DNA of 64,000 bases from Robiginitomaculum sp. GTDB taxonomy: Bacteria; Pseudomonadota; Alphaproteobacteria; Caulobacterales; Maricaulaceae. How positions within the stretch are numbered: position 1 is the first letter of the stretch; the number at the start of each line of letters is the position of its first letter. The DNA lies in NCBI GenBank assembly GCA_002733905.1, contig NVXK01000005.1, forward strand, positions 100,651 to 164,650, read 5' to 3'. Both the position numbers and the translations under genes were made by a program. The notes under the pieces were generated by a model. That model worked only from the letters and a program-made list of their open reading frames with translations, ran no database searches and was not told the origin of the DNA. Positions 1 to 8,040 of the stretch are shown here, in pieces.

Positions 1-252
1 GGCAAAGGCCCCCTCACCGCCAGTATAGCAAAATCCTTACGTGATAAAAATATTCCAATTTTGGCCGCTAGCTTTTACGATATTGATGACCAAGTCGCAA
101 AATCTGGTGATCTCAGCAAATATACAGACTTCGCCAAACTCCCAGATTTGATTGTAAGTGATCGTGCTTTTAAGGCTCAGTCTGTGCTTACGTTAAAAGG
201 AAGTGATCTTACGAACTATAATTCGTGTGTTACAACTAAACAACATAGGTAG
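1..252 (+). CDS. 3' end of an unidentified gene (5' end outside window)
   Basis: The frame is open from the first base of the window to a TAG at 250-252, giving at least 83 residues, so this is the C-terminal part of a gene that starts upstream. The visible part is soluble, with mixed charged and hydrophobic residues, no membrane segment and no motif I recognise. A TTG at 61 could serve as an internal start, but the uninterrupted upstream frame makes truncation by the window edge more likely. No function is assigned. Confidence 0.5.
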   Translation, partial: GKGPLTASIAKSLRDKNIPILAASFYDIDDQVAKSGDLSKYTDFAKLPDLIVSDRAFKAQSVLTLKGSDLTNYNSCVTTKQHR

Positions 253-370
253 AATTAATAGAAACAAACATATAAATTATAAATAGAACCATGTATCAAT
301 ATCTCTTTAAAAATAAAGCAGGCATTAGAAAATTTTTTGCTCCTATATCACCGTTGCGAGTATAATAAAA

Positions 371-895
371 ATGCGTAAAAAACACGACCTCACATAAGAT
401 AGAGCTTTTCATGCACTAGCCATAGGCGCCCTAATAGGTGCTTTAATATTAACGGTAGATTTTTTAATTCTCGTGTATCTGGTAGATAGTGGCGAGTATA
501 CTCACGATTCAGTTTTATCTAATGCATTAATTTTATTTGTTTTTTCCTATTTTATTTGGTTCGTTTTTCTCACCATTTTAGGAGGCCCTATATGGTATTT
601 TCTTCATAAGAAACAAAAAACACATTGGGTTTATGCAATATTTTCTGGTGCCATTATTCCATTTATAATTGTTTTTGCAATGGAAGCTAGTTATTTTACA
701 GGAAAAAAAAGCAGTTATGGGTCTTATTATGCAAATGGTAAACAACTCTGGATCGATGGTGTTTTAACTTCTGCTGGTTGGGTAGATGCGTTTTCCTCTG
801 CACTTTATTATTCAGCTGTTGGCACATGTATATCAATCGTAATATGGTATGTGGCTTATGGAACACAAAAAAAAGTCCTTAAAAAACACAAATAA
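371..895 (+). pseudogene. Small multi-spanning membrane protein with in-frame stop at codon 9
   Basis: An ATG at 371 opens the frame MRKKHDLT, then TAA at 395-397, then the same frame runs without break to TAA at 893-895. The part after the stop begins with a hydrophobic helix (about codons 16-37) and contains two or three more hydrophobic segments and a lysine-rich C-terminus. That is the layout of an inner-membrane protein of about 174 residues. The only later standard start, GTG at 473, would cut away the first helix. I therefore read it as a gene with a nonsense mutation, or one that needs readthrough. A TATAAT lies at 361-366, just before the ATG. The family is not recognised. Confidence 0.45.
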
Positions 896-1034
896 TATTG
901 GCCGCTAATTATTCTACGCTAATAGACCTAACCTCTGATATTGGTAATAAGTCCACTAGGCTTTTTATCTTTTTCTTATCTAATTCAAATCTTAGATATT
1001 TCCCAACTTAGGAGATCAGTGGTTGTGTTCATTA

Positions 1035-1433
1035 TCACTTCCAATTAGGATTAATTTTTCCCGCTCCTGACAAAGTAATCCAAATATCGCGAATAGCCTT
1101 GAGGATTGGGTAGACAATTTTTGCTCGCCGTCCTCCACCGAATGCTTTTAAGAAAAGTCCAGCGTGTGAAAAAGTACGGTAATCCGTTTTAGCCAGTTTT
1201 TCCATTGCAATAACCCCTCCAAACATTTCCCCGTCTTTCATAAAAACTCCCCCATGATCGAGGTTAATGTTATTCTCTTTTATTTTTTCGAGAATAGGAT
1301 GATCAGTTTGAGTTCTTGAATTAATAAGGACTACATTGTCTTCAAGTGTAGCGTGCTTGTAGCTCACAGCCGCATATGTGCAAAGAGGACAAGCACCATC
1401 ATAAACGCAGGTAATTTGATTTTGGTTGTTCAT
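1035..1433 (-). CDS. DCC-family thiol-disulfide oxidoreductase-like protein (DUF393)
   Basis: The 132-residue protein starts with the family signature YDGACPLC (residues 11-18), a thioredoxin-like CxxC next to a conserved DG. DUF393 proteins usually have 110-150 residues and are predicted to have thiol-disulfide chemistry, but few have been studied. The C-terminal part, with the small hydrophobic stretch IVYPILKAIRDIWI, is also typical. It has no signal peptide, so it is probably cytoplasmic. It is monocistronic and lies upstream of the GST gene on the same strand, with a terminator-like hairpin between them. The ATG at 1433 is the only good start. Confidence 0.8.
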   Translation of the reverse strand: MNNQNQITCVYDGACPLCTYAAVSYKHATLEDNVVLINSRTQTDHPILEKIKENNINLDHGGVFMKDGEMFGGVIAMEKLAKTDYRTFSHAGLFLKAFGGGRRAKIVYPILKAIRDIWITLSGAGKINPNWK

Positions 1434-1552
1434 TTAAACACCATGGCCTATTTTCTCTTCTTATACACTAAAATCTTAGGTTTTAATATAGTATAGGCTG
1501 TTGTGCATTTGTTCGTCCCAGTAATAATCAATACTGAATTTATTTAAGAAAT

Positions 1553-1599
1553 AAAAAAAAACCTAGCAACCTATTTTATAATTAGGTCACTAGGTTTTT
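1553..1599. terminator. Bidirectional rho-independent terminator downstream of the GST gene
   Basis: An A-run, then ACCTAG (1561-1566) pairing with CTAGGT (1590-1595), then a T-run. A nested ACCTA/TAGGT pair lies inside. The A/T tracts on both sides make it usable in both directions. It would end minus-strand transcription of the GST gene at 1620. Confidence 0.75.
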
Positions 1600-1619
1600 G
1601 TGTATTCTCGTTATCTAAA

Positions 1620-2234
1620 TTAAAGTTTAGATATTTTTTCCCAGCTTGGGCGGTCGGTGATGGTTTTCCAATATTTATCCAAGCGAGGGGTCATGAGGTC
1701 TTTGGCTTGGGCAAGACGGAGGAGGAGGAGGGAATAGCCGACGCTTATGTCTGCGGCGCTAAATCCTGATTCTAGGATATAGTCTTTATCGCCAAGATAA
1801 TCTTCAAGCATTTTTAAATATTTAGAGATTTCACGTTTGGCGTGGGATTTAATATCTTCGCTACGTTGTTCTTCTTTAAACAGATAAAGTTGGTACATAA
1901 GTGTAACGATATTTGGGGCAAGAGAACTCTCGCCGAAATGTAACCATTGTAGATAAGGGCCGTATTCTAAACTATCTGTTTTAGGGCTTAAATGTCCATG
2001 ACCATATTTACCCATAATATATTGCATGATCGCTACGCTTTCATACATGGTCATATCACCATCAGTCAGAGCAGGAACTTTGTTATAGGGATGAATTTTT
2101 TTGTAGTTTTCACCGCCTGAAGACCCGAATTTTAAATCTAGGGTTTCGAGATCATAGTCTAGGCCAAGTTCTTCCAATACCCATAATGGTCTGACAGAGC
2201 GTGAGCTGCTAATGTGGTAAAGTTTCATAGTCAT
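1620..2234 (-). CDS. Glutathione S-transferase family protein
   Basis: The 204-residue protein has the canonical two-domain GST layout. The N-terminal thioredoxin fold (residues 1-78) has the SSSRSVRPLWVLEEL start with a probable catalytic or activating serine, the cis-proline region NKVPAL and the ESVAIMQYI glutathione-binding helix. The C-terminal half is an all-helical domain containing AADISVGYSLL, the usual N-capping motif. Such proteins conjugate glutathione or act in thiol transfer; the substrate cannot be read from sequence. ATG codons at 2234 and 2228 are both possible starts. The GGGGATT just upstream supports translation and lies in one arm of the 2237-2290 inverted repeat. Confidence 0.85.
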   Translation of the reverse strand: MTMKLYHISSSRSVRPLWVLEELGLDYDLETLDLKFGSSGGENYKKIHPYNKVPALTDGDMTMYESVAIMQYIMGKYGHGHLSPKTDSLEYGPYLQWLHFGESSLAPNIVTLMYQLYLFKEEQRSEDIKSHAKREISKYLKMLEDYLGDKDYILESGFSAADISVGYSLLLLRLAQAKDLMTPRLDKYWKTITDRPSWEKISKL

Positions 2235-2236
2235 AG

Positions 2237-2290
2237 TAATCCCCGTCTAATATTTTGTGTTTGTAAACCTAACAAACACGACGGAGATTA
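2237..2290. repeat. Long two-part inverted repeat between rho and the GST gene
   Basis: Outer arms TAATCCCCGTC (2237-2247) and GACGGAGATTA (2280-2290) match in 10 of 11 positions. Inner arms GTGTTTGT (2257-2264) and ACAAACAC (2272-2279) match perfectly. The structure fills the gap between the rho stop codon and the GST start and covers the GST Shine-Dalgarno sequence. There is no T-run, so it may be an RNA hairpin controlling GST translation or a processing site rather than an intrinsic terminator. Confidence 0.5.
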
Positions 2291-2314
2291 GCTATGAAAA
2301 TATTTGCATATCAA

Positions 2315-3625
2315 TTATGTATTCATGCTGTCAAAGAATTCTGCATTGCTTTTGGTATCTTTCATTTTACCAAGCAAGAACTCGATCGCGTCCATAGTAC
2401 CCATTGGGTTTAGGATACGGCGAAGCACATAAGTTTTTTGCAGATCAACTGGGTTAATCAGAAGCTCTTCTTTACGTGTACCCGATTTGGTGACGTCAAT
2501 AGCAGGGAAAATACGTTTGTCAGCGACTTTGCGATCAAGAACGATTTCGCTATTGCCTGTGCCTTTGAATTCTTCGAAAATAACTTCGTCCATACGGGAA
2601 CCTGTATCGATCAATGCTGTGGCAATAATCGTCAGAGAGCCACCTTCTTCGATATTACGGGCTGCACCAAAGAAACGCTTTGGACGTTGCAGGGCATTGG
2701 CGTCAACACCACCAGTAAGGACTTTACCAGAGCTTGGGACGACCGTGTTATAGGCGCGGCCAAGACGGGTGATTGAATCGAGCAAGATGACAACATCTTT
2801 GCCGCCTTCGACCAAGCGTTTTGCTTTTTGAATGACCATTTCGGCCACTTGTACATGGCGGGTTGCTGGCTCATCAAATGTAGAGCTAACCACTTCACCT
2901 TTTACAGAGCGTTGCATATCAGTCACTTCTTCTGGACGTTCATCTATCAAAAGTACGATTACATAAACTTCAGGATGATTTGCTTCGATAGAATGGGCGA
3001 TGTTTTGCAAGAGAACTGTTTTACCAGTACGCGGCGGCGCCACGATCAATGAACGTTGGCCTTTACCAATAGGGGCAACAATATCAATCACGCGACCAGA
3101 TTTGTCTTTAATTGTTGGATCGCTTAATTCCATAATCATACGCTCATCTGGATAGAGAGGTGTAAGATTATCGAAATGAACTTTGTTGGCATTTTCAGGT
3201 AGTTCAAAGTTAATTGTATGGGCTTTTACAAGGGCAAAATAACGTTCTTCTCCTTGAGGTGCGCGAATTTCACCAGAGAGGGTATCGCCAGTACGAAGAC
3301 CCATCGAACGGATAATTTTTGGTGACACATAGATATCAGCAGGGCCTGGAAGGTAATTTGCTTCTGGAGAACGTAGATAACCAAATCCGTCTTGAAGAAC
3401 TTCGAGAACACCAGTACCGCTGATTTCTGCGTCTTGATCGGCGAGTTCTTTGAGGACACCAACGAAAATGTCTTGTTTTCGCATAGATCCTGGATTTTCA
3501 ATATCAAATAATTCTGCGAATTGGATCAATTCAGCAGGTTTCATTTCTTTTAATTCGTCAAGACTCATAGACTTGATATCATCGATATTGATATCTAGGG
3601 GCTCTAGTTTAACAGGTGAATTCAT
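2315..3625 (-). CDS. rho: Transcription termination factor Rho
   Basis: Rho is the hexameric RNA-dependent ATPase that ends transcription at C-rich untranslated RNA. The 436-residue protein has the normal length and order: Rho N-terminal helical domain (about 20-60), cold-shock-type primary RNA-binding domain (68-145, [16 protein letters not shown]), and the RecA-like ATPase with Walker A APPRTGKT (196-203) and Walker [16 protein letters not shown]. The conserved [10 protein letters not shown] and [20 protein letters not shown] segments are intact. It is convergent with nothing and is followed by the GST gene on the same strand. About 530 bp separate it from divergent ppsR, so both promoters must lie there. 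Confidence 0.98.
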   Translation of the reverse strand: MNSPVKLEPLDINIDDIKSMSLDELKEMKPAELIQFAELFDIENPGSMRKQDIFVGVLKELADQDAEISGTGVLEVLQDGFGYLRSPEANYLPGPADIYVSPKIIRSMGLRTGDTLSGEIRAPQGEERYFALVKAHTINFELPENANKVHFDNLTPLYPDERMIMELSDPTIKDKSGRVIDIVAPIGKGQRSLIVAPPRTGKTVLLQNIAHSIEANHPEVYVIVLLIDERPEEVTDMQRSVKGEVVSSTFDEPATRHVQVAEMVIQKAKRLVEGGKDVVILLDSITRLGRAYNTVVPSSGKVLTGGVDANALQRPKRFFGAARNIEEGGSLTIIATALIDTGSRMDEVIFEEFKGTGNSEIVLDRKVADKRIFPAIDVTKSGTRKEELLINPVDLQKTYVLRRILNPMGTMDAIEFLLGKMKDTKSNAEFFDSMNT

Positions 3626-4159
3626 GAGATCACTCTTCTCTATATATATAGAAATATGTAAGTTGGGGAGGGGATGTAGGATAACAACCCTGAAAGGAAT
3701 TTCTTAAATAGCTTACTTAGCTTTGTTTCGTCAAGCCTTAGTTAGGGCTCTTATTTTGATTTATACAAATTTTTTTCTTTCCTCTTTAATTTAAAGTTTA
3801 AGTAGGGATTGTAGTAGGCCCTGTTAGCTTGTGCATAAAATTAACCTTTTGTTAAGATATCCTAAGAGATGTTTAATATACACACAAAATATACAGGTGA
3901 ATTTATGGGTGTGAAAAAAAGAAGATAAAAAAATACATAGATTCAATATAGTAGGGTAATAAGACGAAAATATAATAGTTATACACACGAGTGTGCGCAA
4001 TTCACAAAATGAGAATACACATGGTGATAATTAGTAAAATATGGCTGATAATATCCTCGCAAACGTGAAAAAAATGAAATAGAGCTTGAGGTCTGTGTAT
4101 GAATTCACGATTATCCTCAGAGTAGAGAAATATTCGAATAATGATGAATGGGGATAAAA
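3626..4159. other. AT-rich intergenic region between divergent rho and ppsR
   Basis: No open frame of convincing coding character is present on either strand. The stretch is very AT-rich and must hold the rho (minus) and ppsR (plus) promoters. I see several TATAAT-like hexamers but cannot pair any of them with a good -35 element. No riboswitch or tRNA is recognised. Confidence 0.4.
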
Positions 4160-5002
4160 ATGAAAGAAATTGTGCATATTAAACGCTCGATATTTTTTAA
4201 TATCCATCTTGTCTCAGATTCTACAGGGGAAACATTGGAGACAATATCACGTGCGGCTTGTGCACAATTTCCGCAAGGTAAGGCGGTAGAGCATTTGCAT
4301 GCGCTTGTGCGTTCTGAAAACCAGTTGGAAAAATGTCTGGAAACCATAGAGGACTACCCTGGGATTGTTTTTTATACACTGGTAAACAATGATCGTCGTG
4401 CCATGTTAGAAAAAAGGTGTTCAGCGTTGAATATTCCCGCAGTTTCAATTCTTGATCCGACACTTGCTAGTCTTGGGCGTTACCTTGGTGTTCCGATGAG
4501 TAGTGAAGTTGGCGCACAGAGAACGATGAATGAAAAGTATTTTTCACGTATTAATGCGCTCGATTATGCTATGGCGCATGATGACGGACAAAATGTAGAA
4601 GGTCTGGAAACAGCAGATATAATATTGCTTGGTATTAGCCGAACGTCAAAAACACCGACATGTATTTATCTTGCGAATAGAGGATATCGGGCTGGAAATA
4701 TTCCTTTGGTTCCTGGTGCAAAGCCGCCTGAATTATTAAAAGAATTTAAAAAGCCTTTAATTGTTGGTCTTGTGTCTACGCCTGATAGAATTGTTGAAAT
4801 TCGTCGTCAAAGACTGAGTGCGTTGGGGCAGGGGCAAACGGATTATGTAGATCAAGATCAAGTACGTGATGAAATGATGATATCAAAACGTATGTTTGCG
4901 CGTAATGGCTGGCCTGTTGTAGATGTAAGTCGTCGTTCTATTGAAGAAACAGCGGCACGCATTATTAACATTCATCAAGATCATAAATCAAAACAGGATT
5001 AG
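4160..5002 (+). CDS. ppsR: Bifunctional kinase/pyrophosphorylase regulating PEP synthase or PPDK (DUF299)
   Basis: Family members phosphorylate and dephosphorylate a threonine of phosphoenolpyruvate synthase or pyruvate phosphate dikinase, using ADP and phosphate, to switch the enzyme off or on. The signatures are the N-terminal HLVSDSTGETLETI, the central glycine-rich phosphate loop GISRTSKTPT and the C-terminal RMFARNGWPVVDVSRRSIEETA. The ATG at 4160 has GGGGA five bases upstream and is preferred over the ATG at 4148. The stop overlaps the maf start by one base. It opens the ppsR-maf-aroE-coaE-dnaQ cluster usual in alphaproteobacteria. Confidence 0.93.
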   Translation: MKEIVHIKRSIFFNIHLVSDSTGETLETISRAACAQFPQGKAVEHLHALVRSENQLEKCLETIEDYPGIVFYTLVNNDRRAMLEKRCSALNIPAVSILDPTLASLGRYLGVPMSSEVGAQRTMNEKYFSRINALDYAMAHDDGQNVEGLETADIILLGISRTSKTPTCIYLANRGYRAGNIPLVPGAKPPELLKEFKKPLIVGLVSTPDRIVEIRRQRLSALGQGQTDYVDQDQVRDEMMISKRMFARNGWPVVDVSRRSIEETAARIINIHQDHKSKQD

Positions 5003-5601
5003 TGGTGGAAAGTTCGCAAACACTTATTTTGGCTTCGACAAGTCAGATTCGAAAAGAAATTCTCACGGGTGCTGGCATTGCATTTTCTGTACGAGTGGGG
5101 GATGTTGATGAAGATGCGCTTAAACGATCTTTGCCAGGGAAACCTGTTGATGAATTAGCGACGCTGCTGGCGCTCGCGAAAGCAAATGCAGTTGTTAAAA
5201 AACCAAATGAGCTGATTATTGGTGCGGATCAAATAATGGAAATGGACGGCGAATTATTTGATAAACCAAAAACGATGAAAGAAGCGAAACAACGCCTTCT
5301 TGATATGCGTGGTCGTGAACATTGTTTGGTCGGCGCTGTCGTTGTTGTGCAAGAAAACCATGAAAACTGGGTGCATGTCAGTACAACTAAATTATTTATG
5401 CGTGATTTTAGTGAGAGTTTTATTGATGAATATTTAGCGCTAGAAGGTGAAAAACTGCTCTATAGTGTGGGTGCTTATATGTTTGAGGCACGCGGAGCAC
5501 AATTATTTGAATGGGTGAAAGGTGATTTTTATTCAATATTAGGCTTGCCTTTATTACCACTTTTAAGCCATCTTCGGTCACGCGGAGCATTACAAATATG
5601 A
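5002..5601 (+). CDS. maf: Maf-like nucleoside triphosphate pyrophosphatase
   Basis: Maf proteins hydrolyse non-canonical or pyrimidine nucleoside triphosphates to monophosphates and are linked to septum control. The 199-residue protein has the N-terminal LILASTSQIRKEIL motif (usual form LAS.SPRR..LL), the ALAKANAV helix, GADQIMEMDG with the catalytic aspartate region, and DKPKT. The start is a GTG that overlaps the ppsR stop (TAGTG), which suggests translational coupling. Its last four bases overlap the aroE start. The Q replacing the usual proline-arginine in the first motif is a mild deviation. Confidence 0.9.
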   Translation: MVESSQTLILASTSQIRKEILTGAGIAFSVRVGDVDEDALKRSLPGKPVDELATLLALAKANAVVKKPNELIIGADQIMEMDGELFDKPKTMKEAKQRLLDMRGREHCLVGAVVVVQENHENWVHVSTTKLFMRDFSESFIDEYLALEGEKLLYSVGAYMFEARGAQLFEWVKGDFYSILGLPLLPLLSHLRSRGALQI

Positions 5602-6467
5602 ATGAACAAACCCCAATAATTATCCCGAAAATGGCTGGCGTATGTGGATGGCCGATTCATCATTCTATGTCACCGACACTTCATAATTATTGGTTAAAGC
5701 AATTGGGAATTCATGGTGCATACACTATGTTTGCCGTTCATCCACATGGCGCGGTGAGGGCGTTTAAATCATTGAAAAAGACCTCAATTGCTGGGGTGAA
5801 TGTTACGATTCCATTGAAAGGTAAGGCTTTTGAAGCTGCGGACGAGCTGAGCTTGGACGCGCAAAAACTAGGTGTTTGTAATTTATTGTATAAACGTAAT
5901 AATCGCCTTATTGGCCATAATACGGATATGGAAGGTTTTAGCGAACCACTTTTACGCCAAGTCGGGCGAAATTTTATTCTTAATAATACGGTGCTTGTTG
6001 TTGGTGCAGGGGGAGCGGCGCGCGCGGTTTTAGGTGCGCTTCTTGAAATTGGTGCACCTGAAATTAGGTTGATAAACCGTACAGATAAACGCGCGCAAAC
6101 TTTGGCAGAAAATATAAATATTCCCAGCCTTTATGCAATGCCGTGGGAAAAGCGTGATGACGCGGTATATGGTGTTGGCTTGGTCATTAATGCGAGTGCA
6201 GGTGGAATGCATGGTAAAAACGCGCTCGATATAAAACTCTCATATGTTCAGCCTGAAGGTTGGGTTTATGATCTGATTTATACGCCGCAAAATACACTGC
6301 TTTTACAACAAGCAGAGCTGTTAGGATTAAATATAATTGGTGGTCTTGATATGTTGATTGCACAAGCACGCCCGTCTTTTAATCTTTTATTTGAAGCCAG
6401 CGCACCAACGGATAATTCTGTTAAAGATGTAATTATTGCTCATTTGAACAAAGCCACACATAAATGA
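5598..6467 (+). CDS. aroE: Shikimate dehydrogenase (NADP+)
   Basis: Reduces 3-dehydroshikimate to shikimate in chorismate synthesis. The 289-residue protein has the substrate-binding GWPIHHSMSPTLHN motif (18-31), NVTIPLKGKAF with the catalytic lysine, the conserved GHNTDMEGF and the NADP Rossmann motif GAGGAARAV. The C-terminal GLDMLIAQA is also typical. ATG overlaps maf by four bases and the 3' end overlaps coaE by four bases, so the three genes are tightly coupled. The other aromatic pathway genes in this window (aroA, trpABF) lie elsewhere. Confidence 0.96.
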   Translation: MNEQTPIIIPKMAGVCGWPIHHSMSPTLHNYWLKQLGIHGAYTMFAVHPHGAVRAFKSLKKTSIAGVNVTIPLKGKAFEAADELSLDAQKLGVCNLLYKRNNRLIGHNTDMEGFSEPLLRQVGRNFILNNTVLVVGAGGAARAVLGALLEIGAPEIRLINRTDKRAQTLAENINIPSLYAMPWEKRDDAVYGVGLVINASAGGMHGKNALDIKLSYVQPEGWVYDLIYTPQNTLLLQQAELLGLNIIGGLDMLIAQARPSFNLLFEASAPTDNSVKDVIIAHLNKATHK

Positions 6468-7078
6468 CCAAGAAAAATATTATATTGGTTGGGTTAACTG
6501 GCTCTATCGGCATGGGTAAAACCACGACGGCGAAAATGTTTCAAGATGCGGGTGCGGCAATATTTGATGCGGATGCTGCTGTACATAAATTATATGCTAA
6601 GGGTGGTGCGGCGGTGCCAATCTTGCGGGCCGTATTTCCTGATATTATTAAAGATGACGCTATTGTTCGCGCGCGCCTTGCCAAGCATTTACAAAAAGAC
6701 CCGCTTCAGTTCAAAGTTTTGGAAAGCTTTATTCACCCTCTTGTCGGAGAAATGCGGAGCAAAGCTATTGCACAAGCTATTGTGGATCAAAAACAAATTA
6801 TGATTTTTGATGTACCGCTTTTGTTTGAAACAAGGGGTGATGCCCGTGTTGATAAGACGGTTGTGGTCAGTGCAAATGCAAAAATGCAAAGAGAACGCGT
6901 TCTTGCCCGCGATGGAATGAGTGTTGAAAAATTCAAACTAATTCTATCACGACAAATGCCTGACGCAGAAAAACGAAAGCGTGCTGATTTTATTGTTTAT
7001 ACAGATAAGGGAATGGAGAGCGCCAAAGCAGATGTGCAAAGCATAATGAAAGCATTATTAGCACAACAAGAACATTAA
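6464..7078 (+). CDS. coaE: Dephospho-CoA kinase
   Basis: Phosphorylates dephospho-CoA in the last step of coenzyme A synthesis. The 204-residue protein has the P-loop GLTGSIGMGKTTTA (9-22), the DAD substrate segment at about 36, the lid region with LARDGMSVEKFKLILSRQMPDAEKRKRAD and a predicted DVPLLFE motif. Length and order match the family. It overlaps aroE by four bases and is followed after about 185 bp by dnaQ. That gap holds a copy of the dispersed hairpin repeat described separately. Confidence 0.96.
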   Translation: MTKKNIILVGLTGSIGMGKTTTAKMFQDAGAAIFDADAAVHKLYAKGGAAVPILRAVFPDIIKDDAIVRARLAKHLQKDPLQFKVLESFIHPLVGEMRSKAIAQAIVDQKQIMIFDVPLLFETRGDARVDKTVVVSANAKMQRERVLARDGMSVEKFKLILSRQMPDAEKRKRADFIVYTDKGMESAKADVQSIMKALLAQQEH

Positions 7079-7141
7079 ACCCTCGCGCTTAGTGTTGAAA
7101 AACGGTATCCCATACAGGAATAAATGCATAAGTCGAGGGAG

Positions 7142-7263
7142 ACAAGAGTACTTTCCTTAGGGGTGCGCGGAGTGCCAAGGGCAACAGGGAAATATAACAA
7201 GAGGCACCCCAAGGGCACTTCCTACAGGGCGCGCGGAGCGCATAGCGCGACTGGAAATGTACA
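7142..7263 (+). repeat. Dispersed hairpin repeat, locus A (two units, ends at dnaQ start)
   Basis: Two head-to-tail units, each starting ACAAGAG, lie at 7142 and 7197. The second is a long form containing GGCACCCCAAGGGCACTTCC and the hairpin GCGCATAGCGC, and ends GGAAATGTACA directly before the dnaQ ATG at 7264. The GGA lies eight bases from the ATG, so the repeat supplies the likely ribosome-binding site. Related copies lie at 15636-15770, 36138-36215 and 55517-55599, the first two in the same orientation to transcription. Confidence 0.75.
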
Positions 7264-7962
7264 ATGACTGAAGGTTTACGCGAAATTGCATTTGATACGG
7301 AAACAACAGGTTTTGAAGCTTGGGGTGATGATCGCTTGACGGAAATCGGTTGTGTTGAGCTGATTGATTTTTTGCCGACGGGGAATACATTTCACACGAC
7401 AGTTCATCCCGAAGGCAAAGAAATTTCTGCTAAAGTTACCGAGATTACAGGCCATACAAATGAAAGCCTAAGAGACGCGCCTAAATTTATAGACGTCGCA
7501 CAAAAATTCCGCGATTTTGTAGGCGAGAGCCAAATGATTGCCCATAATGCGAATTTTGATATGGGCTTTATCAATGCGGCGATGAAGAGGTATAATTTTG
7601 AAACCTATCCAACAGCGCGGTTTATAGATACTTTGACAATGGCCCGTGAAAAATTTCCTGGTGCAAGCAATACGCTCGATGCGCTTTGTAAACGGTTTGA
7701 TATTTCTCTCGCTAGTCGTACCGTTCATGGGGCGTTGGTGGATGCGGAACTTTTGGCCAAAGTCTATCTTGAACTTCGCGGTGGACGCGCCCTCACTATG
7801 GATTTTGAAACCGAAGAAGAAATTGTCGCCGTCGTCACCGCCAATACACGCCCTAGGCCAAATCCAATAGGTTTACTTTCAACCGACACTGAGCGAGCAA
7901 TCCACGAAGATTTTATTAAATCCACTCTCGGCGAAAACCCAATCTGGAAACGATATGATTAA
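7264..7962 (+). CDS. dnaQ: DNA polymerase III epsilon subunit (3'-5' proofreading exonuclease)
   Basis: The 232-residue protein is a DEDDh exonuclease. ExoI is FDTETTGFE (10-18), ExoII is HNANFDMGFIN and ExoIII is HGALVDAELLAKVY with the catalytic His and Asp. The TLTMAREKFPGASNTLDALCKRF segment is characteristic of DnaQ rather than of RNase T or other DEDDh enzymes. The short C-terminal tail would bind the polymerase alpha subunit. ATG at 7264 follows directly on the repeat element, whose last bases form the Shine-Dalgarno region. It is the last gene of the ppsR operon. Confidence 0.95.
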   Translation: MTEGLREIAFDTETTGFEAWGDDRLTEIGCVELIDFLPTGNTFHTTVHPEGKEISAKVTEITGHTNESLRDAPKFIDVAQKFRDFVGESQMIAHNANFDMGFINAAMKRYNFETYPTARFIDTLTMAREKFPGASNTLDALCKRFDISLASRTVHGALVDAELLAKVYLELRGGRALTMDFETEEEIVAVVTANTRPRPNPIGLLSTDTERAIHEDFIKSTLGENPIWKRYD

Positions 7963-8040
7963 ATATTTACCTGATGGCTGTGTTTAAAGTAAATTAGTAA
8001 ATTCATGTAATACACACTCTGTAATTGTAGGGATGTTTAT

